Source: Arthrobacter psychrochitiniphilus (GTDB lineage: Bacteria > Actinomycetota > Actinomycetes > Actinomycetales > Micrococcaceae). Taken from it: a stretch of 64,000 nucleotides of DNA. Shown piece by piece: positions 11,641-21,326 of this stretch (positions are counted from its first letter, which is position 1; each line of letters opens with the position of its first letter). Made by a program: the position numbers and the translations under genes. The DNA lies in NCBI RefSeq assembly GCF_003185915.1, contig NZ_QHLZ01000003.1, positions 296,477-360,476 of the forward strand. Direction: 5' to 3'. Below the pieces are notes generated by a model. The model had not been told where the DNA came from. It saw only the letters and a program-made list of their open reading frames with translations, and ran no database searches.

Positions 11641-12861
11641 TTAGGCCGGGAGGTCGTGGGGTTCAACCACCACGGCAACCCTGTCGTCCCCAATACGGGT
11701 CAGTACCAGTGTGGCCTTATGGGGACCCTTGCCGGAACCTGTCAGCAGTTGGCGGCGCAGTTCCTCGGGAGTGACAGAAACTCCGCGCTTTTTGATATCC
11801 AAGACACCGATCCGCTTGGCTTTCACCCAGGCTTTGAGCGCCTTCACATTGAACGGCTTGACCTCAAGAACCTTGTATCGGCGGGCAAACGGGGTGTTGA
11901 GCGGTGTATCAGAGGACAGGTAAGCGATGTGTTCATCAAGGAGATGGGCGTCCATGCTCCGTGCCAGATCGGCTACGAGTCCGGCACGGATCACGGCACC
12001 ATCTGGCTCATATAAGTAAGCGCTAATGGGGCCAATCTCCACGTTCTGGCCTGCGGGATCAAATTTCACGGCGCTTGTCAGTTCCGCGCTGCCGTTCTTG
12101 CCAATCACGAGGGCGCTGCGGCAAACACCGGGGCGGGCCAGCTGGTTGAAGTAGAGCCCGGCCTCCACCACGTCGCCATTGAGCGAAATCCATTGAGCCT
12201 CGGCCGTGTTGGGAATGGCCTCATGCGGGATACCGGGCCCCATCTTCACACCAACGGCCAGCCCCCGGTCTGCCAGCGACTCCACGAAGGACAAGGGCGG
12301 GGAAAAAGCTTCCGGATCAAAAAGTCGGGTAGTACCAGAGGTGCTGGTGGTGCGCCGGGCAGGGTCCAGCCATACGCCTTCCACACCGGCAAGGGACACA
12401 TCCTCAGCGCGCCCGCACACCACTGTGGCGTGCGGGAACGGCATGAGGTTGATGGTGGCGCAGGCTGTTGTGACCTCGTCCATTTCCACTGCGGTGACCT
12501 TGATGTCCAGGCTTGCCATAGCGAGCGAATCGGCTCCCAAACCGCAGCCCAGATCGGCCACGGAGGTGATGCCCGCAGCCGTAAATCTCTGCGCATGCAG
12601 CGCTGCGATGCTCAGCCGGGTGGCCTGCTCCAGGCCAGCCTGGGTGAACAGCATTTGGTGTGCGAACTCGCCAAACTTTGCCTCGGCCTTGGCCCGCAGC
12701 CGGGCTTGGGTAAGAGCTGCTGCGACCAACTCGGGGGAGTGCCCGGCCTTGCGCAGTGACTCGTTGAGTTTGAGGGAATCTGACTCGCGGTAAGGGCCCA
12801 AGGAGGATAAAAGCTCCCACCCTTCAACGGTGAGCAGGGGGGAGATCGCATCGGGAGCCAT
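11641..12861 (-). CDS. SAM-dependent methyltransferase with THUMP-like domain
   Basis: A 406-residue class I methyltransferase. The SAM-binding motif I is ITSVADLGCGLGADSLAMA, with an acidic residue at the end of strand 2 (VTAVEMDE) and WLDPARRT as motif IV. The C-terminal part (about 310-406) with VLEVKPFNVKALKAWVK and a terminal TRIGDDRVAVV fits the THUMP-like module found in actinobacterial proteins of this type. RNA is the probable substrate because THUMP domains bind RNA, but no target is known. Single gene with a converging neighbour. Confidence 0.82.
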   Translation of the reverse strand: MAPDAISPLLTVEGWELLSSLGPYRESDSLKLNESLRKAGHSPELVAAALTQARLRAKAEAKFGEFAHQMLFTQAGLEQATRLSIAALHAQRFTAAGITSVADLGCGLGADSLAMASLDIKVTAVEMDEVTTACATINLMPFPHATVVCGRAEDVSLAGVEGVWLDPARRTTSTSGTTRLFDPEAFSPPLSFVESLADRGLAVGVKMGPGIPHEAIPNTAEAQWISLNGDVVEAGLYFNQLARPGVCRSALVIGKNGSAELTSAVKFDPAGQNVEIGPISAYLYEPDGAVIRAGLVADLARSMDAHLLDEHIAYLSSDTPLNTPFARRYKVLEVKPFNVKALKAWVKAKRIGVLDIKKRGVSVTPEELRRQLLTGSGKGPHKATLVLTRIGDDRVAVVVEPHDLPA

Positions 12862-13062
12862 GCGTTAAGCCTAACCGCCAGCGCGAACAGGGACGTCCTC
12901 CAGAATTAAGCCACAACAAAGTTGCGTAATTGACTAAGCCTGGACTAACTTCGATGGTGCGGGGATTGGTGAGCGGGGCGAGTTACGCCTCAAGGCGCCA
13001 CCTCAGATAGCAAAAGTCACTGTCCTGAAGGGCATTTTGCTCGATGTGATGGAGATCATAAC

Positions 13063-13081
13063 TTAGGCAAGGCTTAACTAA
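13063..13081 (+). promoter_or_regulatory. Iron box (DtxR/IdeR-type operator) 1
   Basis: TTAGGCAAGGCTTAACTAA matches the DtxR/IdeR consensus TTAGGTTAGGCTAACCTAA at 15 of 19 positions. It lies 79 bases upstream of the siderophore-binding protein gene. Under iron-replete conditions the Fe(II)-bound repressor would block transcription of the importer operon. The site is seen in the sequence; the binding is inferred. Confidence 0.75.
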
Positions 13082-13082
13082 C

Positions 13083-13101
13083 TAAGGGTAGGCTACGCTA
13101 A
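13083..13101 (+). promoter_or_regulatory. Iron box (DtxR/IdeR-type operator) 2
   Basis: TAAGGGTAGGCTACGCTAA, one base downstream of the first box, matches the same consensus at 15 of 19 positions with the central TAGGCTA intact. Two abutting boxes would allow cooperative loading of repressor dimers and tight iron control of the importer genes that follow. Confidence 0.7.
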
Positions 13102-13159
13102 CTTATGAACTCATTCGCTTGCCCGGCTGATCAATGGCCGTAGAATCCCGAAGGAATCC

Positions 13160-14140
13160 ATGCCCTCCCTGAAACTTCGTTTTGTTGCACTCCTTGGCGC
13201 CGCAGCCATCAGCCTGACAGCCTGTGGAGCGGAGATCTCGGCTCCCGCGGAAAGCTCCAGCGCCGCAACAACTATCACCGTTGAAGACAACAACGGCACG
13301 CACACATTGAGCTCCCCGCCAGCCTCTGTGGTGGCCACGGACAACCGCACCTTCCAGACACTTTCGGACTGGGGAATTACGCTCAAGGCAGCCGCCGTGA
13401 AGCTGATGCCTTCAACCAATCCCTACAAGGCGGACACGTCGATCGTTGATCTGGGCAACCACCGCGAGCCCAACCTTGAAGCCATTGTGGCCGTTGACCC
13501 CGAGATCATCATTAATGGTCAGCGCTTCACGCAGTACCAAGATGACTTCGCAAAACTTGCCCCCAGGGCCACCATCTTGAACTTGGATCCTCGAGACGGC
13601 CAGCCTTTCGATACCGAGCTGAAGCGTCAGATCACCGTCTTGGGCGACGTCTTTGCCAAAGCTGATGAAGCCAAGAAGCTCAACGCAGACTTCGACGCAG
13701 CCATTGCCCGGGTCAAGAAGGCCTATGATCCCAAGGCCACTGTCATGGGTGTTATCACCTCGGGCGGAAACATCAACTACTCGGCACCTGGAGCCGGCCG
13801 CACGCTGGGCCCCTTGTTCGGGCTCCTGGGCCTGACCCCGGCCCTTGAGGTCAAGGACGCCAGCACCGATCACCAAGGTGATGACATCTCCGTCGAGGCC
13901 ATCGCAAAGTCCAACCCGGACTGGATTCTGGTCATGGACCGTGACGCAGCTGTTGCTGCAGGCGAGGCGGAGTACAAGCCTGCCAGCCAGCTACTGGAAA
14001 GCTCCGAAGCACTCAAGAACGTGAGCGCCACGGCGAAGAAAAATATTGTCTACATGCCTGCTGACACGTACACCAACGAAGGCATTCAGACGTACACCAC
14101 GTTCCTGAACAACTTCGCGGACGCCCTCGAAGGCAAGTAG
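13160..14140 (+). CDS. Iron-siderophore ABC transporter substrate-binding lipoprotein
   Basis: A 326-residue extracytoplasmic binding protein of the FepB/CeuE (Peripla_BP_2) type. The signal peptide ends in the lipobox LTAC with Cys22, so it is a membrane-anchored lipoprotein. The family's DLGNHREPNLEAIVAVDPEIII segment marks the N-lobe, and GVITSGGNINYSAPGAGRTLGPLF the C-lobe. ATG start behind AAGGAA. First gene of an importer operon with two permeases and an ATPase, controlled by two iron boxes. Siderophore type (catecholate or hydroxamate) cannot be told from the sequence. Confidence 0.92.
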   Translation: MPSLKLRFVALLGAAAISLTACGAEISAPAESSSAATTITVEDNNGTHTLSSPPASVVATDNRTFQTLSDWGITLKAAAVKLMPSTNPYKADTSIVDLGNHREPNLEAIVAVDPEIIINGQRFTQYQDDFAKLAPRATILNLDPRDGQPFDTELKRQITVLGDVFAKADEAKKLNADFDAAIARVKKAYDPKATVMGVITSGGNINYSAPGAGRTLGPLFGLLGLTPALEVKDASTDHQGDDISVEAIAKSNPDWILVMDRDAAVAAGEAEYKPASQLLESSEALKNVSATAKKNIVYMPADTYTNEGIQTYTTFLNNFADALEGK

Positions 14141-14157
14141 CCATTATTTTCCGCCAG

Positions 14158-14201
14158 CCCTGTGGCGGGTCGGGGGATTCTCTCCCCGACCCGCCACAGG
14201 G
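14158..14201 (+). terminator. Strong hairpin between binding protein and permease genes
   Basis: CCCTGTGGCGGGTCGGGG at 14158-14175 is perfectly complementary to 14184-14201 (18-bp stem, 8-base loop). No uridine run follows at once (GTTGACGTTTT). Placed right after the binding-protein gene and before the permeases, it probably protects the upstream mRNA or partially terminates, so that the binding protein is made in excess. That role is inference from position. Confidence 0.7.
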
Positions 14202-14240
14202 TTGACGTTTTGGGCCAGAACTGAGGAGGACCCCTGCAGT

Positions 14241-15218
14241 ATGACAACTACCACGCACGCCCCACCCAAAGGCAAACTTTTTGAACCCAAGCTGCTCATC
14301 GGCGTCGCCGTAGTGGGGGTGCTGCTGCTGTTCTCCCTCTTTACCGGCGTATATGACATCTTTGGTGCTCAGGACGGTGGGGAGATGTTCGCCATCACCC
14401 GCATCCCGCGCACCATTGCACTGGTGCTGGCCGGTGCAGCCATGGCCATGTCCGGTCTTGTTATGCAGTTGCTGACGCAAAACCGGTTTGTGGAACCCAC
14501 CACCACGGGAACCACCGAGTGGGCGGGGCTGGGTCTGCTGGCCGTCATGATTGCCAACCCTGGCGCCAGCATCCTGGTAAAAATGTGTGGGGCAGTCGTT
14601 GCCGCGTTCATCGGTACCTTCATCTTTTTTCTTTTCCTGCGCAGCGTCTCGCTCAAAGCCTCCCTGACAGTGCCCATTGTGGGCATCATGCTGGGCGCCG
14701 TGGTGGGAGCCATTTCCACCTTCGTGGCACTGCAAACCGACATGCTTCAGAGCCTGGGGATTTGGTTTGCTGGTTCCTTCACCTCCGTGCTCCGGGGACA
14801 ATACGAGGTGCTGTGGATTGTGGCACTGGTGGGGGTTGCGGTGTTCCTCGTGGCAGACAGGTTTACAGTGGCAGGCCTGGGTGAGGAAGTGGCCACAAAT
14901 GTGGGCCTGAACTACAACCAGGTCATGCTGCTGGGAACCGGGCTCATCGCTATCGCCACCGGCATTGTGACCGTGGTTGTGGGCAATCTGCCGTTCCTAG
15001 GCCTTATTGTGCCCAACATTGTCTCCATGTTCCGCGGTGATGATTTGCGCGGCAATCTGCCATGGGTGTGTCTGCTGGGCATTGCCATTGTGACGGTATG
15101 TGATCTAGTGGGAAGAACCATCATCATGCCCTTTGAAGTACCCGTGTCCCTGATCCTGGGGGTGGTGGGCGCGGTGGTGTTCATCGGGCTCTTGCTGAAG
15201 CAGCGCCGTCGTGCTTGA
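14241..15218 (+). CDS. Iron-siderophore ABC transporter permease, subunit 1
   Basis: A 325-residue FecCD-type permease with about nine to ten transmembrane helices. Visible family marks are RIPRTIALVLAGAAMAMSGLVMQ near the N-terminus and GNLPFLGLIVPNI in the region that docks the ATPase (EAA-like loop). The chosen ATG at 14241 follows GAGGAGG with an 11-base spacer; an upstream ATG at 14202 would start at the foot of the hairpin and is less likely. Partners are the second permease (8-base overlap) and the downstream ATPase. Confidence 0.9.
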   Translation: MTTTTHAPPKGKLFEPKLLIGVAVVGVLLLFSLFTGVYDIFGAQDGGEMFAITRIPRTIALVLAGAAMAMSGLVMQLLTQNRFVEPTTTGTTEWAGLGLLAVMIANPGASILVKMCGAVVAAFIGTFIFFLFLRSVSLKASLTVPIVGIMLGAVVGAISTFVALQTDMLQSLGIWFAGSFTSVLRGQYEVLWIVALVGVAVFLVADRFTVAGLGEEVATNVGLNYNQVMLLGTGLIAIATGIVTVVVGNLPFLGLIVPNIVSMFRGDDLRGNLPWVCLLGIAIVTVCDLVGRTIIMPFEVPVSLILGVVGAVVFIGLLLKQRRRA

Positions 15219-16299
15219 TGCGCCAGTGGTCCGCCGCACTCCGCCGCAGCCGGGAGGTCAGGGCGCAAACCCGCACCAGCAATCAGCCCACAAGCCCACC
15301 CGAAATTCGGGGTCACTGCCCACGGCCAGGGTCCGCAAACGCTACTGGATTATCCTGGGCCTGCTGATTTTTCTGGGGGTGGGATTCGGCTTCGGCCTGC
15401 TGGCCTGGGACAACCCAATGCCGGTGGGGTCGGCAGGTTTTTGGCGCATCGCCGAGCTGCGCGGCACCAGTGTCATTGTCATGATGGTGGTTGCCATTTG
15501 CCAGGCCATGGCCACGGTCAGCTTCCAGAGCGCCACCAACAACCGGATCATCACGCCGTCAATCATGGGTTTTGAATCCCTCTACATCGCGGTGCAGACA
15601 GGTGCGGTGTTCTTTCTGGGCGCAGCCGGGGTCACCATGGTTCAGGGAGTACCGCAATTTATTGTGCAAATTGTGCTCATGGTGGGTCTGTCCATGGCGT
15701 TGTATGGCTGGCTGCTCTCCGGCAAATATGGCAATCTGGCGATCATGCTGCTCATCGGCATCATTATTGGCGGCGGGCTGGGCTCCATCTCGGTCTTCAT
15801 GCAACGGCTGCTGACCCCCAGCGAATTCGATATCCTCACCGCACGCCTGTTCGGCTCTGTCGCCAACGCCGATATCAGCTATCTGCCTATTGCCATTCCG
15901 TTGTGCGTAGTAGCCGGTATCATGCTGCTGCGCAACGCCAAACGGCTGAACGTGATCGCCATGGGCAAAGACACCGCCACCAACTTGGGCCTGAACCACC
16001 GCTTTGAGGTCATGCGAGTGCTGTTGCTGACCTCGATCCTGATGGCCACCTCCACAGCCCTCGTGGGGCCCATGACCTTCCTCGGATTCCTGGTTGCCAC
16101 GCTGGCCTACCAACTCGCCGACACCCATGATCACCGCTACGTTTTCCCGATGGCCGTGCTCATTGGCTTCGTGGTCCTCTCGGGTTCCTACTTCGTCATG
16201 AAGAACGTGTTCTACGCCCAGGGTGTTGTCTCCATCATTATTGAAGCCGTGGGTGGCACCGTCTTCCTGTTCTTCATTCTCAGAAAGGGCCGACTGTGA
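15211..16299 (+). CDS. Iron-siderophore ABC transporter permease, subunit 2
   Basis: A 362-residue FecCD-type permease, the heterodimer partner of the preceding one. It has an N-terminal hydrophilic extension of about 40 residues rich in Pro, Gln and Arg, then about nine membrane helices. SNNRIITPSIMGF-like sequence (SATNNRIITPSIMGFESLY) and VGPMTFLGFLVATLAYQ are the family marks. GTG start at 15211 overlaps the previous gene by 8 bases; the stop overlaps the ATPase start by 4, so all three are translationally coupled. A start further in is possible because the ribosome site at 15211 is weak. Confidence 0.88.
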   Translation: MLDAPVVRRTPPQPGGQGANPHQQSAHKPTRNSGSLPTARVRKRYWIILGLLIFLGVGFGFGLLAWDNPMPVGSAGFWRIAELRGTSVIVMMVVAICQAMATVSFQSATNNRIITPSIMGFESLYIAVQTGAVFFLGAAGVTMVQGVPQFIVQIVLMVGLSMALYGWLLSGKYGNLAIMLLIGIIIGGGLGSISVFMQRLLTPSEFDILTARLFGSVANADISYLPIAIPLCVVAGIMLLRNAKRLNVIAMGKDTATNLGLNHRFEVMRVLLLTSILMATSTALVGPMTFLGFLVATLAYQLADTHDHRYVFPMAVLIGFVVLSGSYFVMKNVFYAQGVVSIIIEAVGGTVFLFFILRKGRL

Positions 16300-17051
16300 T
16301 CACACTGTCCGCGGTCAAGAAAAATTACAGCAGTGACGTTGCCATCGGGCCCGTGGACCTGCAAATCCCATCCGGGGGAGTCACCGCCTTGGTAGGGCCC
16401 AACGGCGCGGGCAAGTCCACCCTTCTGACCATGATTGGGCGGCTGCTCGGGATGGATTCCGGGGCCATTGAGATTGCCGGATATGACGTCTCACGTACTT
16501 CCTCGAAGGATCTGGCCAAGATCGTTTCGGTCCTGCGCCAGGAAAACCACTTCGTCACCCGGCTCACCGTGCGTCAGCTGGTGAGTTTTGGCCGCTTTCC
16601 GCATTCCAAGGGGCGGCTCACAGTGGCCGATGAGGAGGCAATCAGCCGATCCATCGACTTCCTGGACCTAGGCGAACTGGAAAACCGTTACCTGGACCAG
16701 CTCTCCGGCGGGCAGCGGCAGCGGGCCTACGTGGCCATGGTGCTGGCCCAGGACACCGACTATGTGCTCCTTGATGAGCCGCTCAACAACCTGGACATGA
16801 AGCATTCGGCGCAGATGATGCAAATGCTCCACCGTGCCGCGCAGGAACTGGGCCGAACCATTGTGGTGGTGCTCCATGACATTAATTTTGCCGGACACTA
16901 CGCTGACCACATCTGTGCCGTGAAGGACGGTGTGGTGACGGAGTTTGGCACACCGGAGGTGATCATGACCGATGAGGTCCTGAGTCGCGTTTTTGACACC
17001 CCGGTGCAGGTCATCGAGGGCCCCCGCGGGCCGCTCGCCGTCTACTACTAA
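16296..17051 (+). CDS. Iron-siderophore ABC transporter ATP-binding protein
   Basis: A 251-residue ABC ATPase of the FepC/FhuC type. Walker A is GPNGAGKST at 34-42, the signature is LSGGQRQRAY, Walker B is YVLLDEPLNNLD, and the switch His is in VVLHDINFA. It energises siderophore uptake with the two upstream permeases. GTG start overlapping the upstream stop. Last gene of the iron-regulated operon; a palindromic repeat with terminator-like structure follows. Confidence 0.93.
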   Translation: MITLSAVKKNYSSDVAIGPVDLQIPSGGVTALVGPNGAGKSTLLTMIGRLLGMDSGAIEIAGYDVSRTSSKDLAKIVSVLRQENHFVTRLTVRQLVSFGRFPHSKGRLTVADEEAISRSIDFLDLGELENRYLDQLSGGQRQRAYVAMVLAQDTDYVLLDEPLNNLDMKHSAQMMQMLHRAAQELGRTIVVVLHDINFAGHYADHICAVKDGVVTEFGTPEVIMTDEVLSRVFDTPVQVIEGPRGPLAVYY

Positions 17052-17094
17052 GAGCACGACGGCGATCCCCTCCCGCCTGCCGTCCCTCCCACCC

Positions 17095-17220
17095 AACGCT
17101 CTCCCAGCAATGGTGCGTTTTTCGGGGACGCTATCCCACCGAGTGGGGATAGCGTTCCCATTTTTCTTGCCATTACTGGGATAGCGTGCTTCGGGCATGC
17201 CACAGAATGTAACCGAGCGT
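17095..17220. repeat. Nested palindromic element with AATGTAACCGAGCGT at its end
   Basis: Outer arms ACGCTCTCCCAGCAATGG (17096-17113) and CCATTACTGGGATAGCGT (17170-17187) pair with two mismatches. The inner arms ACGCTATCCC (17128-17137) and GGGATAGCGT (17146-17155) pair perfectly. A GAATGTAACCGAGCGT copy follows at 17205-17220, so this site joins the two repeat types seen separately elsewhere. It lies between converging genes and probably acts as a bidirectional terminator (inference). Confidence 0.75.
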
Positions 17221-17233
17221 CCAGAGGTGCGGG

Positions 17234-18046
17234 TTAGCTGTCCTTGCGGATCCAGCGGAACGTGACGCGGCACAGGAGCAAACCAAACACCAGCCATATT
17301 CCCATGACTAGTGCCACGAGACCCAGATCCCAGCTCCCGGAGGGCTCCATCACCTCGAAGGACTCTGGCAGGAACACGCTGCGCATCCCTTGAGCCATCC
17401 ACTTCAGCGGAAAGATGCTAGCAAAGTCTTGCAACCAGCCGGGTAACTGCGCGAAGTTCAAGTAGACCCCGGAGATGAACTGCAGCAGCAGCACAATCGG
17501 GATGACCACGGCGGTGGCGCTCTTGCCTGTCCGCGGAAGTGCCGAGAGGGCGATGCCTAAAACGCAGCTAGTAATCACGCCGAACAGAAACACCCAGGCG
17601 AAGGTCAGCCACTTCTCTGGTGCAGTGGGAAGCTCCACGTTGAACGCGAAACGGGCCACAAGCAGCAACAGTGTGACCTGCAGGACCGAGCTGATCAGAA
17701 CCATGCCGATCTTGCCCAGAAAATAGGAGAACACGGGCAGGGGAGTGCCGCCTAAGCGTTTAAGTGTGCCGTCCCCCTTCTCGCCAGCAATGTCCACGCC
17801 CAGGTTCTGCACGCCACTGAGCAGCATGCCCGCAGCCACCATCCCCGGCACATAAAAAGCCGCAAAACTGATGCCGCCGGAGCCATCAGGGGCCGCACCA
17901 AGATTCCCGCTAGTACTGAACGCCACAGCAAAAACCGAGAGCATCAGGATCGGGAACAGGAACGTGAAAAACACCGAATCGCCCTGCCGAAAGTACAACT
18001 TGAGCTCATAAAGGATTCGGGAGGTGCCCAACTCTAAGGTCCTCAT
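17234..18046 (-). CDS. ABC-2 type transporter permease
   Basis: A 270-residue membrane protein with six helices of the ABC-2 (DrrB/NodJ-like) type. FFTFLFPILMLSVFAVAFS forms the first helix, VPGMVAAGMLLSGVQNLGVDIAGEKGDGTLKRLGGTPL is split across the characteristic cytoplasmic coupling loop, and FISGVYLNFAQLPGWLQ marks the fifth helix region. It exports an unknown hydrophobic compound, drug or polymer with the ATPase encoded directly upstream (4-base overlap). Confidence 0.88.
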   Translation of the reverse strand: MRTLELGTSRILYELKLYFRQGDSVFFTFLFPILMLSVFAVAFSTSGNLGAAPDGSGGISFAAFYVPGMVAAGMLLSGVQNLGVDIAGEKGDGTLKRLGGTPLPVFSYFLGKIGMVLISSVLQVTLLLLVARFAFNVELPTAPEKWLTFAWVFLFGVITSCVLGIALSALPRTGKSATAVVIPIVLLLQFISGVYLNFAQLPGWLQDFASIFPLKWMAQGMRSVFLPESFEVMEPSGSWDLGLVALVMGIWLVFGLLLCRVTFRWIRKDS

Positions 18047-18915
18047 ACGGCGCCTTCCTCTGCATTGATGAGCGAGTGTTTACCCACCAGGTGCAAATAG
18101 ATGTCTTCCAGGGACGGGCGGCTAATTTCCAGTGAGTCAACTTCGCCGCTGGCCTCAGCGTAGAGCCGGGCAGCAAGCGCTGCGGGCTCGGCTGTTCGTT
18201 GTGAATGTTCGACGCCGTCCTGCCGCCACCGCACTAGCGGAACCCGTGCGTCGGCTCCGCCAATCTCGTTGATGGGGCCAATATCCACCAGCTTGCCGCC
18301 GAGAATGATCCCGGCACGGTCGGCTAGAGTTGCCGCCTCATCCAAATAGTGTGTTGTTAACAAAATGGTGGTCCCCTCGGCCTTGAGCTGGTTGATCAGA
18401 GCCCAAAATTGGCGCCTGGCCTCAGGATCAAACCCGGTGGTGGGTTCATCCAAGAATAAAAGTTTGGGGCGCCCGATGATGCCCAACGCAACATCCACAC
18501 GCCTGCGTTGCCCGCCGGAGAGCTTGCTGATCCGGGTTTTGGCCTTTTCCGTCAGGCCCACCGCTTCAATGACCTCGGATACCTTGCGTGGGTTGGGGTA
18601 GTAGTTGGCAAAGTGGGTCAGTTGCTCCAGCACCGTGACATTGCCGCTTTCCCCGCTGGACTGCAGCACTATCCCCAATTGTGCTTTCCAATCCAGGCCC
18701 CCATGCTGCGGATCAACACCCAGTACTGAAACGTCACCGCTGGTCCTATCACGGTAGCCTTCAAGGATTTCAATGGTGGTGCTTTTGCCGGCACCGTTGG
18801 GGCCCAGCAGCGCGAAAGTTTCACCCTCATGAATGTCGAAGCTGATCCCGTCTACCGCGGTAAAAGCGCCATAGGATTTCAACAGATCACGAACGTGCAC
18901 GGGAGCTAGACTCAT
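18043..18915 (-). CDS. ABC transporter ATP-binding protein (DrrA-like exporter)
   Basis: A 290-residue ABC ATPase. Walker A is GPNGAGKST (about 38-46), signature LSGGQRRRVDVALG, Walker B LLFLDEPTTGFD, and the H-loop lies in ILLTTHYLDEA. The C-terminal extension after residue 225 is typical of DrrA-type exporters. The ATG at 18915 is preceded by GGGAGGATAAGCAA, a clear ribosome site, so the longer frame starting at 18960 was rejected. Forms a two-gene exporter unit with the permease. Substrate unknown. Confidence 0.9.
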   Translation of the reverse strand: MSLAPVHVRDLLKSYGAFTAVDGISFDIHEGETFALLGPNGAGKSTTIEILEGYRDRTSGDVSVLGVDPQHGGLDWKAQLGIVLQSSGESGNVTVLEQLTHFANYYPNPRKVSEVIEAVGLTEKAKTRISKLSGGQRRRVDVALGIIGRPKLLFLDEPTTGFDPEARRQFWALINQLKAEGTTILLTTHYLDEAATLADRAGIILGGKLVDIGPINEIGGADARVPLVRWRQDGVEHSQRTAEPAALAARLYAEASGEVDSLEISRPSLEDIYLHLVGKHSLINAEEGAV

Positions 18916-19039
18916 TTGCTTATCCTCCCACCGCGGCCGGAGTCTGAAAAGATTTTTCAACTTATGTCTCTGAAGGTGACTGCCCCGGTGCGCCGTGAGC
19001 GTAACCGGGCCCGCCGGCGTCGTACTTTTGCAGGAAATT

Positions 19040-19066
19040 CTGGCACTCGCCTTGACCGAGTGCTAA
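19040..19066 (+). promoter_or_regulatory. CIRCE operator 1 upstream of groES
   Basis: CTGGCACTC, a 9-base spacer, and GAGTGCTAA. The right arm is a perfect CIRCE half-site and the left arm differs at two positions from TTAGCACTC. TTGACC inside it (19052-19057) could be a -35 element with TAGAGT (19076-19081) as -10, so HrcA bound here would sit on the promoter. Confidence 0.8.
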
Positions 19067-19086
19067 TCAATTCCCTAGAGTCAGAG

Positions 19087-19113
19087 TTAGCACTCTCACC
19101 CTGAGGGTGCTAA
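19087..19113 (+). promoter_or_regulatory. CIRCE operator 2 upstream of groES
   Basis: TTAGCACTC, a 9-base spacer (TCACCCTGA), and GGGTGCTAA: the canonical CIRCE layout with one mismatch in the right arm. It lies just downstream of the proposed -10 element and would be the second HrcA site in a dual-operator heat-shock promoter. Confidence 0.88.
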
Positions 19114-19236
19114 CGCGCTTATCTTTCTGGCCATGGGAACATCACCGGCACCGCGACGACGGTTGGGTTCCACCCAAACATGGGCAGAAAGTGTTGCAGC
19201 CATCCAAAGAATTTACGTGTGAAGGAGAGGTCCTAA

Positions 19237-19533
19237 GTGTCGGTCTCTATTAAGCCTCTTGAGGATCGTATTGTTGTTCGCCAGCTCGAAGCAGAGCTGA
19301 CTACCGCATCGGGTCTGGTTATCCCGGACACTGCCAAGGAAAAGCCCCAGGAGGGCGAAGTTGTGGCAGTGGGCCCCGGCCGCGTTGATGACAACGGCAA
19401 CCGTGTCCCGATCGATGTTGCCGTTGGCGACGTTGTTATCTACTCCAAGTACGGTGGAACCGAAGTGAAGACCGGTGGCGAAGAGCTGCTCGTTCTTTCG
19501 GCCCGCGACGTACTGGCCATCGTCGTTAAGTAA
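19237..19533 (+). CDS. groES: Co-chaperonin GroES
   Basis: A 98-residue 10-kDa chaperonin, the normal length. [17 protein letters not shown] at the start, the mobile loop around [19 protein letters not shown] and the beta-barrel [12 protein letters not shown] are typical. It caps the GroEL ring and drives ATP-dependent folding. GTG start behind GAAGGAGAGG. Controlled by two CIRCE operators and followed 110 bases later by groL, so the two are likely one heat-shock transcript. Confidence 0.97.
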   Translation: MSVSIKPLEDRIVVRQLEAELTTASGLVIPDTAKEKPQEGEVVAVGPGRVDDNGNRVPIDVAVGDVVIYSKYGGTEVKTGGEELLVLSARDVLAIVVK

Positions 19534-19598
19534 CGGCTTTTGCTCCAGTAACCACTTTGTGAAGCCCCGTGCCCGGATAGGTGATCGAGCCTGTCTAG

Positions 19599-21251
<1,653 letters not shown>

Positions 21252-21262
21252 CGTTTTTCACC

Positions 21263-21326
21263 AATGATCCCGACCCCGCTTTTTGATACCGATATCCCGG
21301 TGTCCGAAAGCGGGGTCGGGATCATT
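21263..21326 (+). terminator. Intrinsic terminator after groL
   Basis: A 20-bp perfect stem: 21263-21282 (AATGATCCCGACCCCGCTTT) pairs with 21307-21326, with a 24-base loop, and the right arm runs on into TTTTTC. It lies 12 bases past the groL stop and between converging genes, so it may serve both groL and the ATPase gene that ends at 21322 inside the right arm. Confidence 0.88.
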
